Origin: Chrysopilus asiliformis
Lineage: Eukaryota; Arthropoda; Insecta; Diptera; Rhagionidae
Direction of reading: 5' to 3'
Length of the DNA: 64,000 nt
Assembly: GCA_964034945.1 (NCBI GenBank)
Contig: OZ035960.1
Span: 90,423,848-90,487,847 of the forward strand
The notes under the pieces were generated by a model, which did no database searches, had not been told where the DNA came from, and saw only the letters and a list, made by a program, of their open reading frames with translations. The position numbers were made by a program, and so were the translations under genes. This document shows, one piece after another, positions 1 to 10,479 of the stretch. The stretch's first letter is position 1, and every line of letters starts with the position of its first letter.

Positions 1-1727
1 TCACTTGCATCTGCTCGGACTATGAAAGCGTTGCTGAAATCGGGAACGGCTAAAATCGGAGCAGTAGTTAGCAACTCTTTCAGTTTTCTAAACGCTTGAT
101 CGGATTCCGAATTCCACCGCAACTGAGTTGGTTTTCCCTTTAATAAATTCGTCATGGGGGCAATAATAGATGCGAAATTGGGTATAAATTTCCGATACCA
201 CGATAAAAGACCAATTACCTGTCTTAATTGCTTGATGTTTTTAGGTGGTTCAATATTCAATATAGCATCTATTTTGGAAGTATTAGTGGTTATTCCGTCC
301 GGGGTAAGAGTATATCCGAGAAACTCTAGCTTCTCGACACAAAATTTAGATTTAAGTACATTAATAGTCAAGTTAGCTTCTCTTAACCGCCTGGCTACTT
401 CTGTCAACAATATGATATGATGTTCTATTGTCTCAGTGCAGATAAGAATGTCGTCCATGTAGTGGAAAACTTCGCCTTCCAAATCGTGCCCCAGGACTTT
501 AGACATGAGTCGGGCCATGGTTTTTGGGCTATTTATAAGGCCGAAAGGGGTTCGTACAAAACAATACTGCTTCCTACCTGGAATCGCAAAGGCGGTTTTT
601 ATCTGTGAGGTTGCCGAAAGGGGTATCTGAAAGAATGCTTCCGATAGATCGATGGAACTGAGGTATTTGGTCGATTTCAATTGAGACAAAATAGATTCCA
701 TATTGGGCATCGGAAAGGCATCTGGTTCCGTTATACCATTCAAAAATCTCGCGTCTAAACAAAACCGAATTGATTTTTTATCCTTTTTCATGGTAATGAC
801 TACCGGATTCGACCATGGACTGGGTTCACATTCTCTAATTACACCCAATTTCAATAACCGATTCAATTCGCTGTCTACGGCTTGCATAAGATTTACTGGG
901 ATCGGATAACATCGGTGGTGGACTGGAGAATTACTACCGGTATTGATTTCGTGAATAATTCGATCCGTACATCCAAAATTGGTATCAGAAGTCACCGGAA
1001 ACAACTCAATTACCTCACCTAATCGGTTTTGCTCTTCTTGGGATAGATTGTTGGACAAATCCTTCACATTCATTGATGAAACTATGGCCGGGTGTATTTT
1101 AAATTTGGTCCAAAAATCCATTCCAAGGACTACCTCTTGAGTCAACCCTGGTACCACTAACATGGATAAAATGTGAGATTCCTCATTAAAGGTAAAGGGA
1201 ATGTCGACTTGTGCTTCACATTTTAATACCGATCCATCAGCCGTGAACACTAAAACATTCGATTGACGTTTGATGAGGTTTAACGACTTAAGATACTGTA
1301 AGGCCGATCCACTTAGACAACTATGAGTCGCTCCACTATCCAGCAAAGCAACAAATTCCTTACCAAAAATATCTACCAGTAAATGAGGTCGTTTATCACT
1401 ATCTTTTGAACTACCGATTTTAAAACAATTAACTTTTACTGAATATGGTTCGGAAAGATCAATTAATAATACGTCGGACTTTTGCGGCTCCGTGTGCAGT
1501 TCTAGAGTATTCACACCAGTCGCTTCATTGTTTATGGTATTGAGGGAAGATGAGTATGAAGGTCCTAGTAATTCAAACTCGAAGAAATCGTCGTCGTCTA
1601 TATAATTTTGGGATTCAACAAATTGGGAATGAAATAATGGTAATGGTTTTCGCTTGGCATCGACCCTCGTAATCCCAGCTACGGGGTCGACTATTCTTCC
1701 CCCGGCGTTGAGCGACAATGGGTACAA
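1..1727 (-). CDS. pol: Pol polyprotein (protease and reverse transcriptase), partial
   Basis: Open frame without its own ATG, lying -1 relative to gag. The pol frame is closed by a stop at 1728-1730, so the shift must occur in the 37 bases to the gag stop; a G-rich stretch (GGGGGAAGAA) just before the gag stop is a possible slip site, by inference only. An aspartic protease motif (LLDSGATHS) is encoded near 1320-1348. The reverse transcriptase palm follows: the motif leading to SSIDLSEAFFQIP lies near 610-660 and the catalytic YMDD box near 449-463, followed by the connecting FLGY motif. No in-frame stop is seen between 1727 and 1. RNase H and integrase are beyond the edge. Confidence 0.88.
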   Translation of the reverse strand, partial: MYPLSLNAGGRIVDPVAGITRVDAKRKPLPLFHSQFVESQNYIDDDDFFEFELLGPSYSSSLNTINNEATGVNTLELHTEPQKSDVLLIDLSEPYSVKVNCFKIGSSKDSDKRPHLLVDIFGKEFVALLDSGATHSCLSGSALQYLKSLNLIKRQSNVLVFTADGSVLKCEAQVDIPFTFNEESHILSMLVVPGLTQEVVLGMDFWTKFKIHPAIVSSMNVKDLSNNLSQEEQNRLGEVIELFPVTSDTNFGCTDRIIHEINTGSNSPVHHRCYPIPVNLMQAVDSELNRLLKLGVIRECEPSPWSNPVVITMKKDKKSIRFCLDARFLNGITEPDAFPMPNMESILSQLKSTKYLSSIDLSEAFFQIPLSATSQIKTAFAIPGRKQYCFVRTPFGLINSPKTMARLMSKVLGHDLEGEVFHYMDDILICTETIEHHIILLTEVARRLREANLTINVLKSKFCVEKLEFLGYTLTPDGITTNTSKIDAILNIEPPKNIKQLRQVIGLLSWYRKFIPNFASIIAPMTNLLKGKPTQLRWNSESDQAFRKLKELLTTAPILAVPDFSNAFIVRADAS

Positions 1728-3001
1728 TTAGCAGCCGTAGTGCCTTCAGCACCACAATTATAGCACAAATACCGCGCTCGGCGTGGCTGTGAGCATTCGG
1801 ATACTGTATGATATCCCAAGTAACAATTTACACACAATCTTCTCTGATTTGCTTCTGAGGAAGATGAGGTTCGGGGTATCGGAGAATTTTCAACCCTTTG
1901 GTTATTATTATTAGTATTAACCGTATTCCTGAACCCATTATTTCGCCTAAATGGATTAACGGAGCGAGGTGAGCGGGAAGTACGAGAAGAATCATTATTG
2001 AACTCATTGGATCCCACAGCCATTTCATTGAGGTTGGAACCCCGTGAAACTCGCTGTGAATTTTGAGATGAACTTGAAGCAGAGAGTAAACTATTGTTTT
2101 CAATTGTTCTAAGAATTTGTTTTAGATTTTCCACCGACGTTACCTCTTGAGAAAGAAGAGGCAAATTCAGATGAGGCAAAAGGTTCCGTCTGATTAATCG
2201 CACCTGATCTAATTCGGACATTGGGCACTCTAATTCTCTAAATAAGGCTTCTATGGACGCAATATAGACACCGACCCTTTCTCCCCATCGTTGTTTTCTA
2301 TCCTCAATCATACGTCTAACCGATAAATCGCTATCGTAACGACCGAATGTAGCACTCAATTCCGTCGTAAACGACTGCCAATTGAATGACGTGGCTGCTG
2401 TTCTATACCACTGAAGTGCATCACCTCGAAGTAATAAATGCATGCAACCAAGTACTTCATTTAACGATAAATTTTGCCTTACTGCCATGCGTTCGACTTC
2501 GGCAATAAATGGCCTAACCCTCATGCCACGTGAATCTCCCGAAAAATTGATTCCCCAATCTTTAATGTCGATTTTTCTCAAGTGTGTAATTCGCGACTCA
2601 TTTCTCCGTACTTGTTCAGAATTAATCGCGGGCAATATATTAGTACTGGTTCTAGAATTATCCGTCTGGTTAAACTGTGCTGACCTTAACTGCAATGACA
2701 ATTCCTGAATTTGTTCCGAAACCCGAATTAGCGCATTTTCAACCGCCGAGATTCTATTTGAGTTGTTAATTTGACCATTTGACGATACGATGGGTTGATT
2801 TGTCAAATTAGAAGTTGCTGATAGCTCTGGGATTAACGGAGAGATACCGATCGGTTGCGGTATTTCATTTGTCCTTTCGTTGGTAGTCACTGGAGTACGA
2901 AGAATAGAACGTGGCCTTTCATCTGAGCTTTGTATCGGAGAGTTAAACAAACCAGTCGCCACCGAATTACTCACTGGAGTTCCCCGACCTCTGGTTTTCA
3001 T
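1691..3001 (-). CDS. gag: Gag polyprotein of LTR retrotransposon
   Basis: A 436-residue protein starting at the first ATG after the leader. The N-terminal 130 residues are rich in Ser, Asn, Thr and Gln and look disordered. The middle (about 150-310) is the capsid-like part, with a conserved Trp-rich stretch typical of retrotransposon gag. The C-terminus has two zinc-knuckle motifs: the first is a full CX2CX4HX4C (CVNCYLGYHTVSEC); the second has the same spacing but Thr instead of the zinc-binding His (CYNCGAEGTTAANC). That substitution is either a family variant or a damaging change in this copy. Gag ends with TAG at 1691-1693, and the protease-RT frame continues in the -1 frame with a 37-base overlap. 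Confidence 0.9.
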   Translation of the reverse strand: MKTRGRGTPVSNSVATGLFNSPIQSSDERPRSILRTPVTTNERTNEIPQPIGISPLIPELSATSNLTNQPIVSSNGQINNSNRISAVENALIRVSEQIQELSLQLRSAQFNQTDNSRTSTNILPAINSEQVRRNESRITHLRKIDIKDWGINFSGDSRGMRVRPFIAEVERMAVRQNLSLNEVLGCMHLLLRGDALQWYRTAATSFNWQSFTTELSATFGRYDSDLSVRRMIEDRKQRWGERVGVYIASIEALFRELECPMSELDQVRLIRRNLLPHLNLPLLSQEVTSVENLKQILRTIENNSLLSASSSSQNSQRVSRGSNLNEMAVGSNEFNNDSSRTSRSPRSVNPFRRNNGFRNTVNTNNNNQRVENSPIPRTSSSSEANQRRLCVNCYLGYHTVSECSQPRRARYLCYNCGAEGTTAANCTHCRSTPGEE

Positions 3002-3476
3002 TACTGAATAGTTTTAAATGGTACCCCAATGATTAACATAGGATAAGAACTGGTTTAGATACCGATTCGGTTTAAGGTGCCTCTATTAACTCCACTAACC
3101 GAATAACTAAATTTTCTTCCTTCAACCCACTAAAGAACTTTATTTACCGATTATTACGGAATTATTAACAAAAATTTGGATCAAACTTTAATTTTTAACA
3201 CTAACAATCACCACTACCCCCTCGTTTCTCCAATTGGTCCTTTTCTTTCAGCAAATGCTTCCCTAACCAAAAATATAGACGAAACTTGTTTCACTTCTCA
3301 TTGTTTCAGATTTTTTTTTTTTTCAATTCCAATGAGAGTTACTTTGTACTGAGAACTAACTGTATTAACAACAGTCTTCCAATTCACCAATTGAGGAACG
3401 ATTCCTAAGTATAAATTGTTACCTATTTTTTCGAACTTTCCAACAACAGGTAGCTTGATCCTAAAGCTTCTTATGT
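3002..3476 (-). other. Retrotransposon leader between PBS and gag
   Basis: Stretch of about 475 bases with no coding frame that fits the element. By position it is the untranslated leader of the genomic RNA and may hold packaging signals; none can be recognised. Confidence 0.6.
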
Positions 3477-3494
3477 GTCCCTGCTCGGGCGCCA
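3477..3494 (-). promoter_or_regulatory. Primer-binding site, tRNA-Lys type
   Basis: The - strand reads TGGCGCCCGAGCAGGGAC. This differs by one base from the complement of the 3' end of tRNA-Lys(UUU), the primer of many retroelements. It lies one base inside the LTR, which fixes the LTR boundary and the direction of the element. Confidence 0.85.
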
Positions 3495-3495
3495 A

Positions 3496-3740
3496 TGTTA
3501 GTTAATAATAGACCCAGATGTGGTTTACTCAATTTATTAACAAAATACAATTTAATACAAAAAAATCACAACTAACTACTAATCGTCGGTCTAATTCCTT
3601 TCTACTCCGAAGCCGAACTGATTCGCCGCATCTCGTCCAATCTTTTTTTCGTCTCTTCTTTTTTTTTCCACCCCCCCATGAAGACGGCAACTCGGGATCT
3701 CACTCGAAGCCATTGCCTGCCTCAAATGACGCTCGCAACA
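3496..3740 (-). repeat. 5' long terminal repeat (245 bp)
   Basis: On the - strand the LTR starts TGTTGC and ends TAACA, the usual TG...CA form. Its inner edge is one base from the primer-binding site. The 3' LTR is outside the window, so the target duplication cannot be checked. The outer edge is set at 3740 because the next 20 bases match the end of the hAT-like element at 8650. Confidence 0.8.
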
Positions 3741-3760
3741 ATTGAATACGCCCAACTCTG
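3741..3760 (-). repeat. Remnant hAT terminal repeat flanking the LTR
   Basis: The - strand reads CAGAGTTGGGCGTATTCAAT, identical to the left terminus of the 1.8-kb hAT-like foldback that starts at 8650. The rest of this copy was displaced by the retrotransposon and should continue beyond the left edge of the window. Confidence 0.7.
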
Positions 3761-3872
3761 TTCTAAACACACTGGTGTAATTCATTTTTGTGTGTGATGA
3801 CCAGATCTTGGCGTTCCAAACGGTAAGGCAAAGTTAATATACCCTTTGGTTTCACCATACGGGTATAAAAAG
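3761..3872 (+). mobile_element. Helentron/DINE-1-like element, family 1, terminal fragment
   Basis: Matches the terminal 110 bases of the better-preserved copies at 24317, 44668 and 52885: it runs from TTCTAAACACACTGGTG to the terminal ATACGGGTATAAAAA. The microsatellite and the hairpin end are missing, cut off by the hAT remnant. Confidence 0.7.
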
Positions 3873-5139
3873 AACATGGAAATTTTTTTGCTGGAATGTG
3901 TCCTAAAAAATTTGGGAACTGTTACAATTTTTTTTAAAGGAATGGCCACTATGTCGGTTTTTCCCATAAATATGGGACTGGAGCATGCGATTTTGGCGAA
4001 ACGGTTCTCATATGTTTTTTTTGTGTACTTGTTTGGCAACTCAACGACGCCACTGGCTGAATTCGGAAAATCTTAAGAAAGCGTGAATGCTAGGCGCCAA
4101 GTCTAAACTGTATGGGTAGTGTTTAAAAATATATTCAATCATCAAATTTGATTCGCAAACTTTATTTTAATTTTTTACCTGCTTTCACAAGGTTTTTCAT
4201 CATTAATTTTTTTCTCTAAACAATAAAGGAGATAAGATAAAAAAATATTTTACCTTATATTTTTCAGTCTCTACCCGCGCATGAAAAATTCAATTCAATC
4301 ATTATTCTCTTCTTTTATAAAAAAAAATTGTTTCCAAGAGCTCTCTTTAAAGCTGCTAAAGGTTTCACAAATCACCAAAAGTAACAAAATCTGCAAAAGG
4401 CAAGCACAAAGCGCATTTTTAATGCACAAATTCAAAGGATGTGTCCTAGCCCTCTTTCCCAACCCAATTTTCAATTTACCATAAACCGTAACCGGAAGTG
4501 AATTTAATGTCCTTTATCTTATGCGGTTCCACAGTCAAAAACTATTAGCAGGACTCCGGGTTAAACCACTAAAGATTTATGTTTTTTTTTCGTTGCAGTT
4601 TTCACCTCAACCAGACTAGAAACATGGAAACCAGCATAGACTTAGCATTGAAAGTTTTCAGGCAAGCACTTTCAATTTGTAACTTCCCCTAAAACCGAAA
4701 GACTAATACGACAAAGACTTGAGTCCATTTTATTTTAAAGGTTTATGCCATTCTGGGTATTTTCGTGCAACATACTCAACTGAGACGCATGTAGACATTA
4801 AAATTGAAGCAAAACATTATTTTACAATTGTAGAAAACATTTGAAATCCTCTTTCGCTTTAAGCATTAAGGAAAAAGATTTATAAATGTTTGCGGTTGTG
4901 TAGCTACTACTGAACTGTAATCTTTGGCCAAATGCATCAAATGGCAAATGCTTTACTAAAATATACTTCTTTATAGTACCAAGTAACGATTTTTTGAGTC
5001 TTTTCTGTACTTTTTTTTTTTTTGAGTCTTTTCTGTAGTATTTTCTGTAGAAAACTTTTCTGAGAGATACACTCAATAAAGTTTTGTTGCATTTTTGTTC
5101 TTCGTTTTTACTTCCTTATACGAAGTATAATAAAGTTTA
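3873..5139. other. No supported gene or repeat
   Basis: AT-rich sequence of about 1.3 kb. The short open frames here are not supported by recognisable motifs, splice sites or repetition elsewhere in the window. Confidence 0.5.
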
Positions 5140-5895
5140 TGTATTCATGGAGAAGGGGCCAATCTCTATATGATGACAAACAAAATGTTTTTTTTAATCC
5201 ATTTGTATAGGAGAGGAGGAAAGGAGCGGTCCCATTGGATTTTGATGTATGGAATGGTTATATAAAATCATATTCTAAACAGATTTTACCTTAAGAAATT
5301 TTTCAATAAGACTCATCGTTTTCGAGAAAACAGAAAAAAGTATTCAAGGGCGGAAGGAGTGGCCTAACTGGATTTTGCTGTATAAATAAGTTATGTAAAA
5401 TCATATTCTAAACACATTCCATCTTGATCAATTTTTCTATAAGAAGCTCAATTTTCGAGAAAACAGGAAGAAAGTATTCCATTTGTATGGGAGTGGGGGA
5501 AGGAGTGGCCCGATTGGAGTTTGATGTATGGATGAGTTATTTAAAATCCTATTCTAAATACATTTTACCTTTATAAATTTTTCAATAAGACTTACCGTTT
5601 TCGAAAAAATTGCGAAAAACTGTTTCATTTGAATGGGGGACGGAATGGTCCAATTTTGCCCATTCAAGAACTTAGCCTAGCCATTTACAAGAAACGCAAA
5701 TGTAAAAAGTCTCTAACTCAATTTCTTCGAAAGTCGTGGTGTTCATGGACGGACAGACGGACAGACATGCGGAACTCATAATCTTTTGTCATCCCTAATA
5801 CCCGGGTAGTTCATTTTTGAGTCCGTTGATTGTTTCGATGCGTTACAAACGGTATACTAAATCTAATATACTCCTATATGACATATCATATAGAA
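5140..5895 (+). mobile_element. Helentron/DINE-1-like element, family 2
   Basis: Internal blocks repeat a module (GTATGGGAG, TTGATGTATGG, GTTATGTAAAATC, TTTTCGAGAAAA) about three times, then a short GGACAGAC microsatellite, then the terminal block GTATACTAAATCTAATATAC ending TATAGAATAAAA. Helentron-associated elements of flies (DINE-1/INE-1) share this layout of core, GTCY repeat and A/T-rich end. No protein is encoded; mobility would depend on an autonomous partner. Confidence 0.65.
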
Positions 5896-6049
5896 TAAAA
5901 TGAATGATCAACAAAGAGCAAAGTAATGAATGACGTAATTAATAAATTATATCGAATTAATAAATGCAATACCATCCGGATGTCCATCTTATCAGAGGTT
6001 CTATCAAAAAAGAGTTTTCCAAGTCGCGAATCCTGAATCTGACCATGGA

Positions 6050-6660
6050 ATTTCAAATTTCGAAACGATAGATCCTGTCATGATAACAAAAAATATCCTT
6101 TCTTTCTTTTTTTCTTGAGGAAATTAGCAGAAGGTATTTTTGGATCGGAAATTTCAAGCCTCAGGAAAGATACTGTAAAGAAATCGTGAATCTACTTGTT
6201 TTTCCAAAAAAATCACCAAAAGGAGGATTTTGAGGTAGCCGAGAATGACTTGGTCTTCCGGATGCTTTTATATTAAATACCTTTTGTGTTGGGATAAATC
6301 AGGAAGTTACTGTAATATAAATTTCTTTGTACAAGTACTACATAATTCTATTCTAAAAACTTTTGTGCCTAAAAATTTGGCATTGTTTTTAAAAAATGGA
6401 AAGAAATTCTTGAGGAAGGTGCGAAGGAGTGAAACAATTAAATGTGATTATATTCAAGATTTTAGATATTCTAAATAAATAGTATTGTCTTCAAAAAATG
6501 TGTCGTTTTCGAGGGAATTGCAAAAAAACTATTCCATTTGGATGGAAGTGGGGGGGGATCGCGAAAAACTTTTCCAATTATGGGGGATGGCGAAGGGGTA
6601 TTGTGAATTTTTTTCGTACAAATCATCTCCAAGAATAGCGTAAATTTGATGCCAAATCTG
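6050..6660. repeat. Degenerate dispersed-repeat fragments
   Basis: 6120-6260 resembles the segment near 8580-8650 and 10488-10540 (AGGATTTTGAGGT followed by a GCCGAG...CTCGG-like stem). 6490-6660 resembles the internal module of the family-2 Helentron-like elements. Neither fragment has complete ends. Confidence 0.45.
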
Positions 6661-6812
6661 GTGATAGTAGTTGTTACCGTTTATGTATGATGGAGCCACA
6701 AAAATTTCATTATGTCTAAACTAGCCTGACCATTTATCCCCGTTTGAGGGGGATTATCCCCTTTTCGGACCTGGCTATCCCCCACATCCCCCTGAAAAAT
6801 CCACCTTTTTTC

Positions 6813-7052
6813 CAAGATTTATTTATGAAAAAAACGCCATTTTTCGAGTTTTCGGCTATTGTCGAATACGCGTCCGCTCTGCCATGAACATCAGCACCAG
6901 TCGAACGTGTTTTTTCGGCGATCAATAAAATTTGGACGACGGAAAAGACTCGTTTACAAGCTAAAACTCTTAAATTGATTCTTTTCACCAAACAAATCTC
7001 TTCTCAAGAAAAATACAATAAATGGACAAGTTCATCATCAGTTTGTGCTTGA
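6813..7052 (+). pseudogene. hAT transposase C-terminal fragment (pseudogene)
   Basis: This frame encodes the C-terminal dimerisation part of a hAT transposase. It has the hallmark TSAPVERVFS followed by a Trp and a basic stretch (IWTTEKTRLQ), then a Lys/Leu-rich tail ending at the TGA at 7050-7052. The codon just before the hallmark is a stop (TGA at 6885-6887), where the family usually has a small residue. Everything N-terminal of about 80 residues, including the catalytic core, is missing. CATCCCCCT and TTATCCCC repeats surround it. It is a dead relic. It may belong to the same superfamily as the non-autonomous hAT-type elements at 8650 and 36490, but their ends cannot be matched to it. Confidence 0.8.
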
Positions 7053-8161
7053 AATTGAAAAACATAAATAAAAAATATTTTGATTGATTAATTTTTCATC
7101 CCCCTTCATCACCCTCATTTTATCCACCATTGGCTCCAAAAAAAAATGGTCACGCTAGTCTAAACCCTCTTAGAATTGTGCATTATTTCGAGTTGGTATC
7201 AAGTTTTGCTTCAGAAAGAATTTTTTAAACACAAAATATTAAAACTAACAAACAAGAATTAAATTCTCGCCCAATTTAAAAAAAAATCCCCCATAATTAC
7301 CGCCATTCAATAGATGTAATTATTCTGTCGGTCAGATTGAGTGAACATTAAATAATTTTAAATCAATCAATGTGCCATATTGGCTTACGAGCAACCAAAA
7401 TTACGTTTCAATACACTTCGGAATAGACGAGGAAAAAAAACGTAAAAACATTTTGAAAATTTAAATTAATCAATAACCAATGAGGCGTATTAAGCTTAAA
7501 ATAATAAATTAAACCATTAATTTCATTTAAAGCTTTAATATCCATAAATATTCGAATTAAGAGACGGACGATAAAATTTGCTCATCCATCAAAATTTTCT
7601 AATTTAAACTCTGTGTACCCACACACTGTTACCCATTTATGCGGAACGGGGGATAGAAAATTTATACAATTTCAGAGAATTTTAATACGATGGAAATTTT
7701 TTTCTGATATAAATGACTGAATCTCAGCTACACTCTCGGAGGTGGGGATATTTTTGTATAGCTACTAACACAGACGAAACTTGGGTCTGATCTCATAATG
7801 CTGTGGCATAGCTTTAGGCGAACTGCTGACGAGTGAGTTTATCACGAATGTTCTCACTCAATTGCTGGGAATTTTTCCGGAAAAAGGAACAAAAAAACAA
7901 GTGAAATATTTTTTTGATGCGATTTTTTTCAGAGAGGTAGACTTTATGGTTGTGTCGTAACTTCAGATTCAATCAGATTATGGGTAACAAATTCTGCTAA
8001 ACTCAGTCCACTAGCAGAAAACTTGACCAATTCGATTTAACCAATAGTGGAAAAACAATATTAAGACAGTATCTACTAAAGGTGATATTTATTATTTTCT
8101 TGAAATTTTTCTTTGCATAGTATTCCTTTTTAAACTTTAATGTAATAAGCAAAACTTTAAT
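7053..8161. other. No supported gene or repeat
   Basis: AT-rich, with no coding frame that carries motifs. It ends where the inverted repeat at 8162 begins. Confidence 0.5.
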
Positions 8162-8182
8162 CCTATAATATAATACGAGGAA

Positions 8183-8215
<33 letters not shown>

Positions 8216-8649
8216 GCACAAACGGTCTCGAAAACCCACCTAACGATTTTCACGAAACTTGGGGGTTAGGGATTTTCGGGGACAAGGAATCGATCTAGAT
8301 AGGTCTCACCTCTGAGAAAATTCCCCTCGATACCCCTCGCCTGGTATCTTCGAATTGGGTGATCCGATCTTAATGAAACTTTACAGTATTACTAAGTGGG
8401 CTAAGGGCTTTCAATTTTTCTACTACAAACCTGACTTCCCTCCCCTCGATAACCCTCACCTGGTGTCTCAAAACAACGTTTCAAAAACCGGTGACAGCGA
8501 TTACTCAATAACCACTCAACCGATTTCTATGAAATATTGTTATCGCGCGTTAGTTTTAGTTCTAGCTTTCTAGATCGGGAATTTAAAAACTCTGGAGAAG
8601 CTCTGTAAAGATAATGTGAATTTAGTTTTTCCCCAAAAATCAGCAAAAG

Positions 8650-10479
8650 CAGAGTTGGGCGTATTCAATTCAAAATTGAATGCATTCAAAATTCCATTCC
8701 CATTCACTTACTGAATGGTATTTGAAATTTTTACTCCATTACCATTCAGTAGTGAATGGTAATGGCCAAAAAATTCAACTCTCCATTCACTGAATGGGAA
8801 TGTAAATTTATTTCCATTCCCATTCGATTTGAGTTGAGATTTTATGATTTTAAGTGAATGGTAATTCAATTTAGTCAAATGATTTTTTTATATGGAAAAA
8901 TGCTCGAAATCGATCGAAATGAGGGAAAAGTTAATTTGCCTCAAAACGACAGGACCGATTTTTATGATCCATATCACATTGGATAGGGATCAGTGTGGCC
9001 CATAGTACTAGATATGAGGCATTCTAGAAAAACCAAAATGGCGGCTATTAGACGCCATTTTGTCCAAATTATCCCAATAAAGACCCATTAAGATGGATAT
9101 CAAATGAAAGAGCTCTGGAAGAAACTTACAAATATCTATATCATGGGTATCAAAAAAACAAAATGGCGGCTGTTAGACGACATTTTGTCCAAATTACCCC
9201 AATAAAGACCCATTAAGATGGATATCAAATGAAAGAGCTCTGGAAGAAACTTACAAATATCTATATCATTGGTATCAAAAAAACAAAATGGCGGCTGTTA
9301 GACGACATTTTGTCCAAATTACCCCAATAAAGACCCATTAAGATGGATATCAAATGAAAGAGCTCTGGAAGAAACTTATAAATATCTATAACATATTTAT
9401 CAAAAACCAAAATGGCGGCTATTAGACGCCATTTTGTCTAAAATACCATAATAAAGACCCATCAAGATAGGTATCAAATGAAAGAGCTCTGGAGGAAACT
9501 TATAAATATCCATAACATGGTTATCAAAAAAAAAAAAAGAAAATGGCGACTAAACATCGTAATAAAGATCCATCAAGATGGGTATCAAATGAAAGAGTTT
9601 GGGAGGAAACTTATAAATCCCTATATTTTATTTTATTTTTTGAAGAAACAATTGACTTATTTTTTTTTATTCAATTTTGCTTTCATTATCACTAATTTTT
9701 CATGAAAGCAAAATTGAATAAAACAAAAAATAAGTCAATTGTTGCTTCAAAAAATAAAATAAAATATAGGGATTTATAAGTTTCCTCCCAAACTCTTTCA
9801 TTTGATACCCATCTTGATGGATCTGTATTACGATGTTTAGTCGCCATTTTCTTTTTTTTTTTTGATAACCATGTTATGGATATTTATAAGTTTCCTCCAG
9901 AGCTCTTTCATTTGATACCTATCTTGATGGGTCTTTATTGTGGTAATTTGGACAAAATGTCGTCTAACAGCCGCCATTTTGTTTTTTTGATACCCATGAT
10001 ATAGATATTTGTAAGTTTCTTCCAGAGCTCTTTCATTTGATATCCATCTTAATGGGTCTTTATTGGGATAATTTGGACAAAATGGCGTCTAATAGCCGCC
10101 ATTTTGGTTTTTCTAGAATGCCTCATATCTAGTACTATAGGCCACACTGATCCCTATCCAATGTGATATGGATCATAAAAATCGGTCCTGTCGTTTTGAG
10201 GCAAATTAACTTTTCCCTCATTTCGATCGATTTCGAGCATTTTTCCATATAAAAAAATCATTTGACTAAATTGAATTACCATTCACTTAAAATCATAAAA
10301 TCTCAACTCAAATCGAATGGGAATGGAAATAAATTTACATTCCCATTCAGTGAATGGAGAGTTGAATTTTTTGGCCATTACCATTCACTACTGAATGGTA
10401 ATGGAGTAAAAATTTCAAATACCATTCAGTAAGTGAATGGGAATTGAAATTGAATGGGAATTGAAAACGCCCGACTATG
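8650..10479. mobile_element. hAT-like foldback element (non-autonomous, 1.83 kb palindrome)
   Basis: The element starts CAGAGTTGGGCG and ends CGCCCGACTATG. It is flanked by an 8-bp direct repeat AGCAAAAG (8642-8649 and 10480-10487); the length of the duplication and the CAGNGNTGGG-like end fit the hAT superfamily. The whole element is a near palindrome with a short loop near 9688-9700. The arms hold a CATTCA/TGAATG-rich outer part and then tandem copies of a 125-bp unit, about 4.5 in the left arm and fewer in the right. No coding capacity is present. Confidence 0.85.
9082..9670 (+). repeat. 125-bp tandem repeat in the left arm of the foldback
   Basis: Units begin GACCCATTAAGATGG at 9082, 9207, 9332, 9456 and 9567, giving periods of 125, 125, 124 and 111. 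Each unit carries the self-complementary block AAAATGGCGgctattagaCGCCATTTT. The right arm has inverted copies between about 9720 and 10090. A stray single unit lies near 46440-46570. Confidence 0.9.

Larger units (their letters stand above)
1..3740 (-). mobile_element. Ty3/gypsy-like LTR retrotransposon, 5' part (3' part beyond window)
   Basis: Read on the - strand, the order is LTR (3496-3740), tRNA primer-binding site, untranslated leader, gag, protease, reverse transcriptase; the element runs off the left edge before RNase H and integrase can be seen. Protease before RT is shared by Ty3/gypsy and retroviruses; the gag zinc knuckles and the RT motif agree with an insect Ty3/gypsy element. 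The coding frames visible here are open, so the copy may be young. The outer LTR edge abuts 20 bases (3741-3760) that match a hAT-type terminal repeat, so the retrotransposon landed inside an older DNA transposon. Confidence 0.9.

Noticed and set aside
574..762. 62-codon frame on the - strand
   Set aside because: Shadow of the reverse transcriptase frame.
1828..2103. 91-codon frame on the - strand
   Set aside because: Shadow of gag in another frame.
9082..9670. Regularly spaced repeats resembling a CRISPR array
   Set aside because: The 125-bp units are directly adjacent with no unique spacers, lie in a transposon palindrome, and the DNA is eukaryotic.
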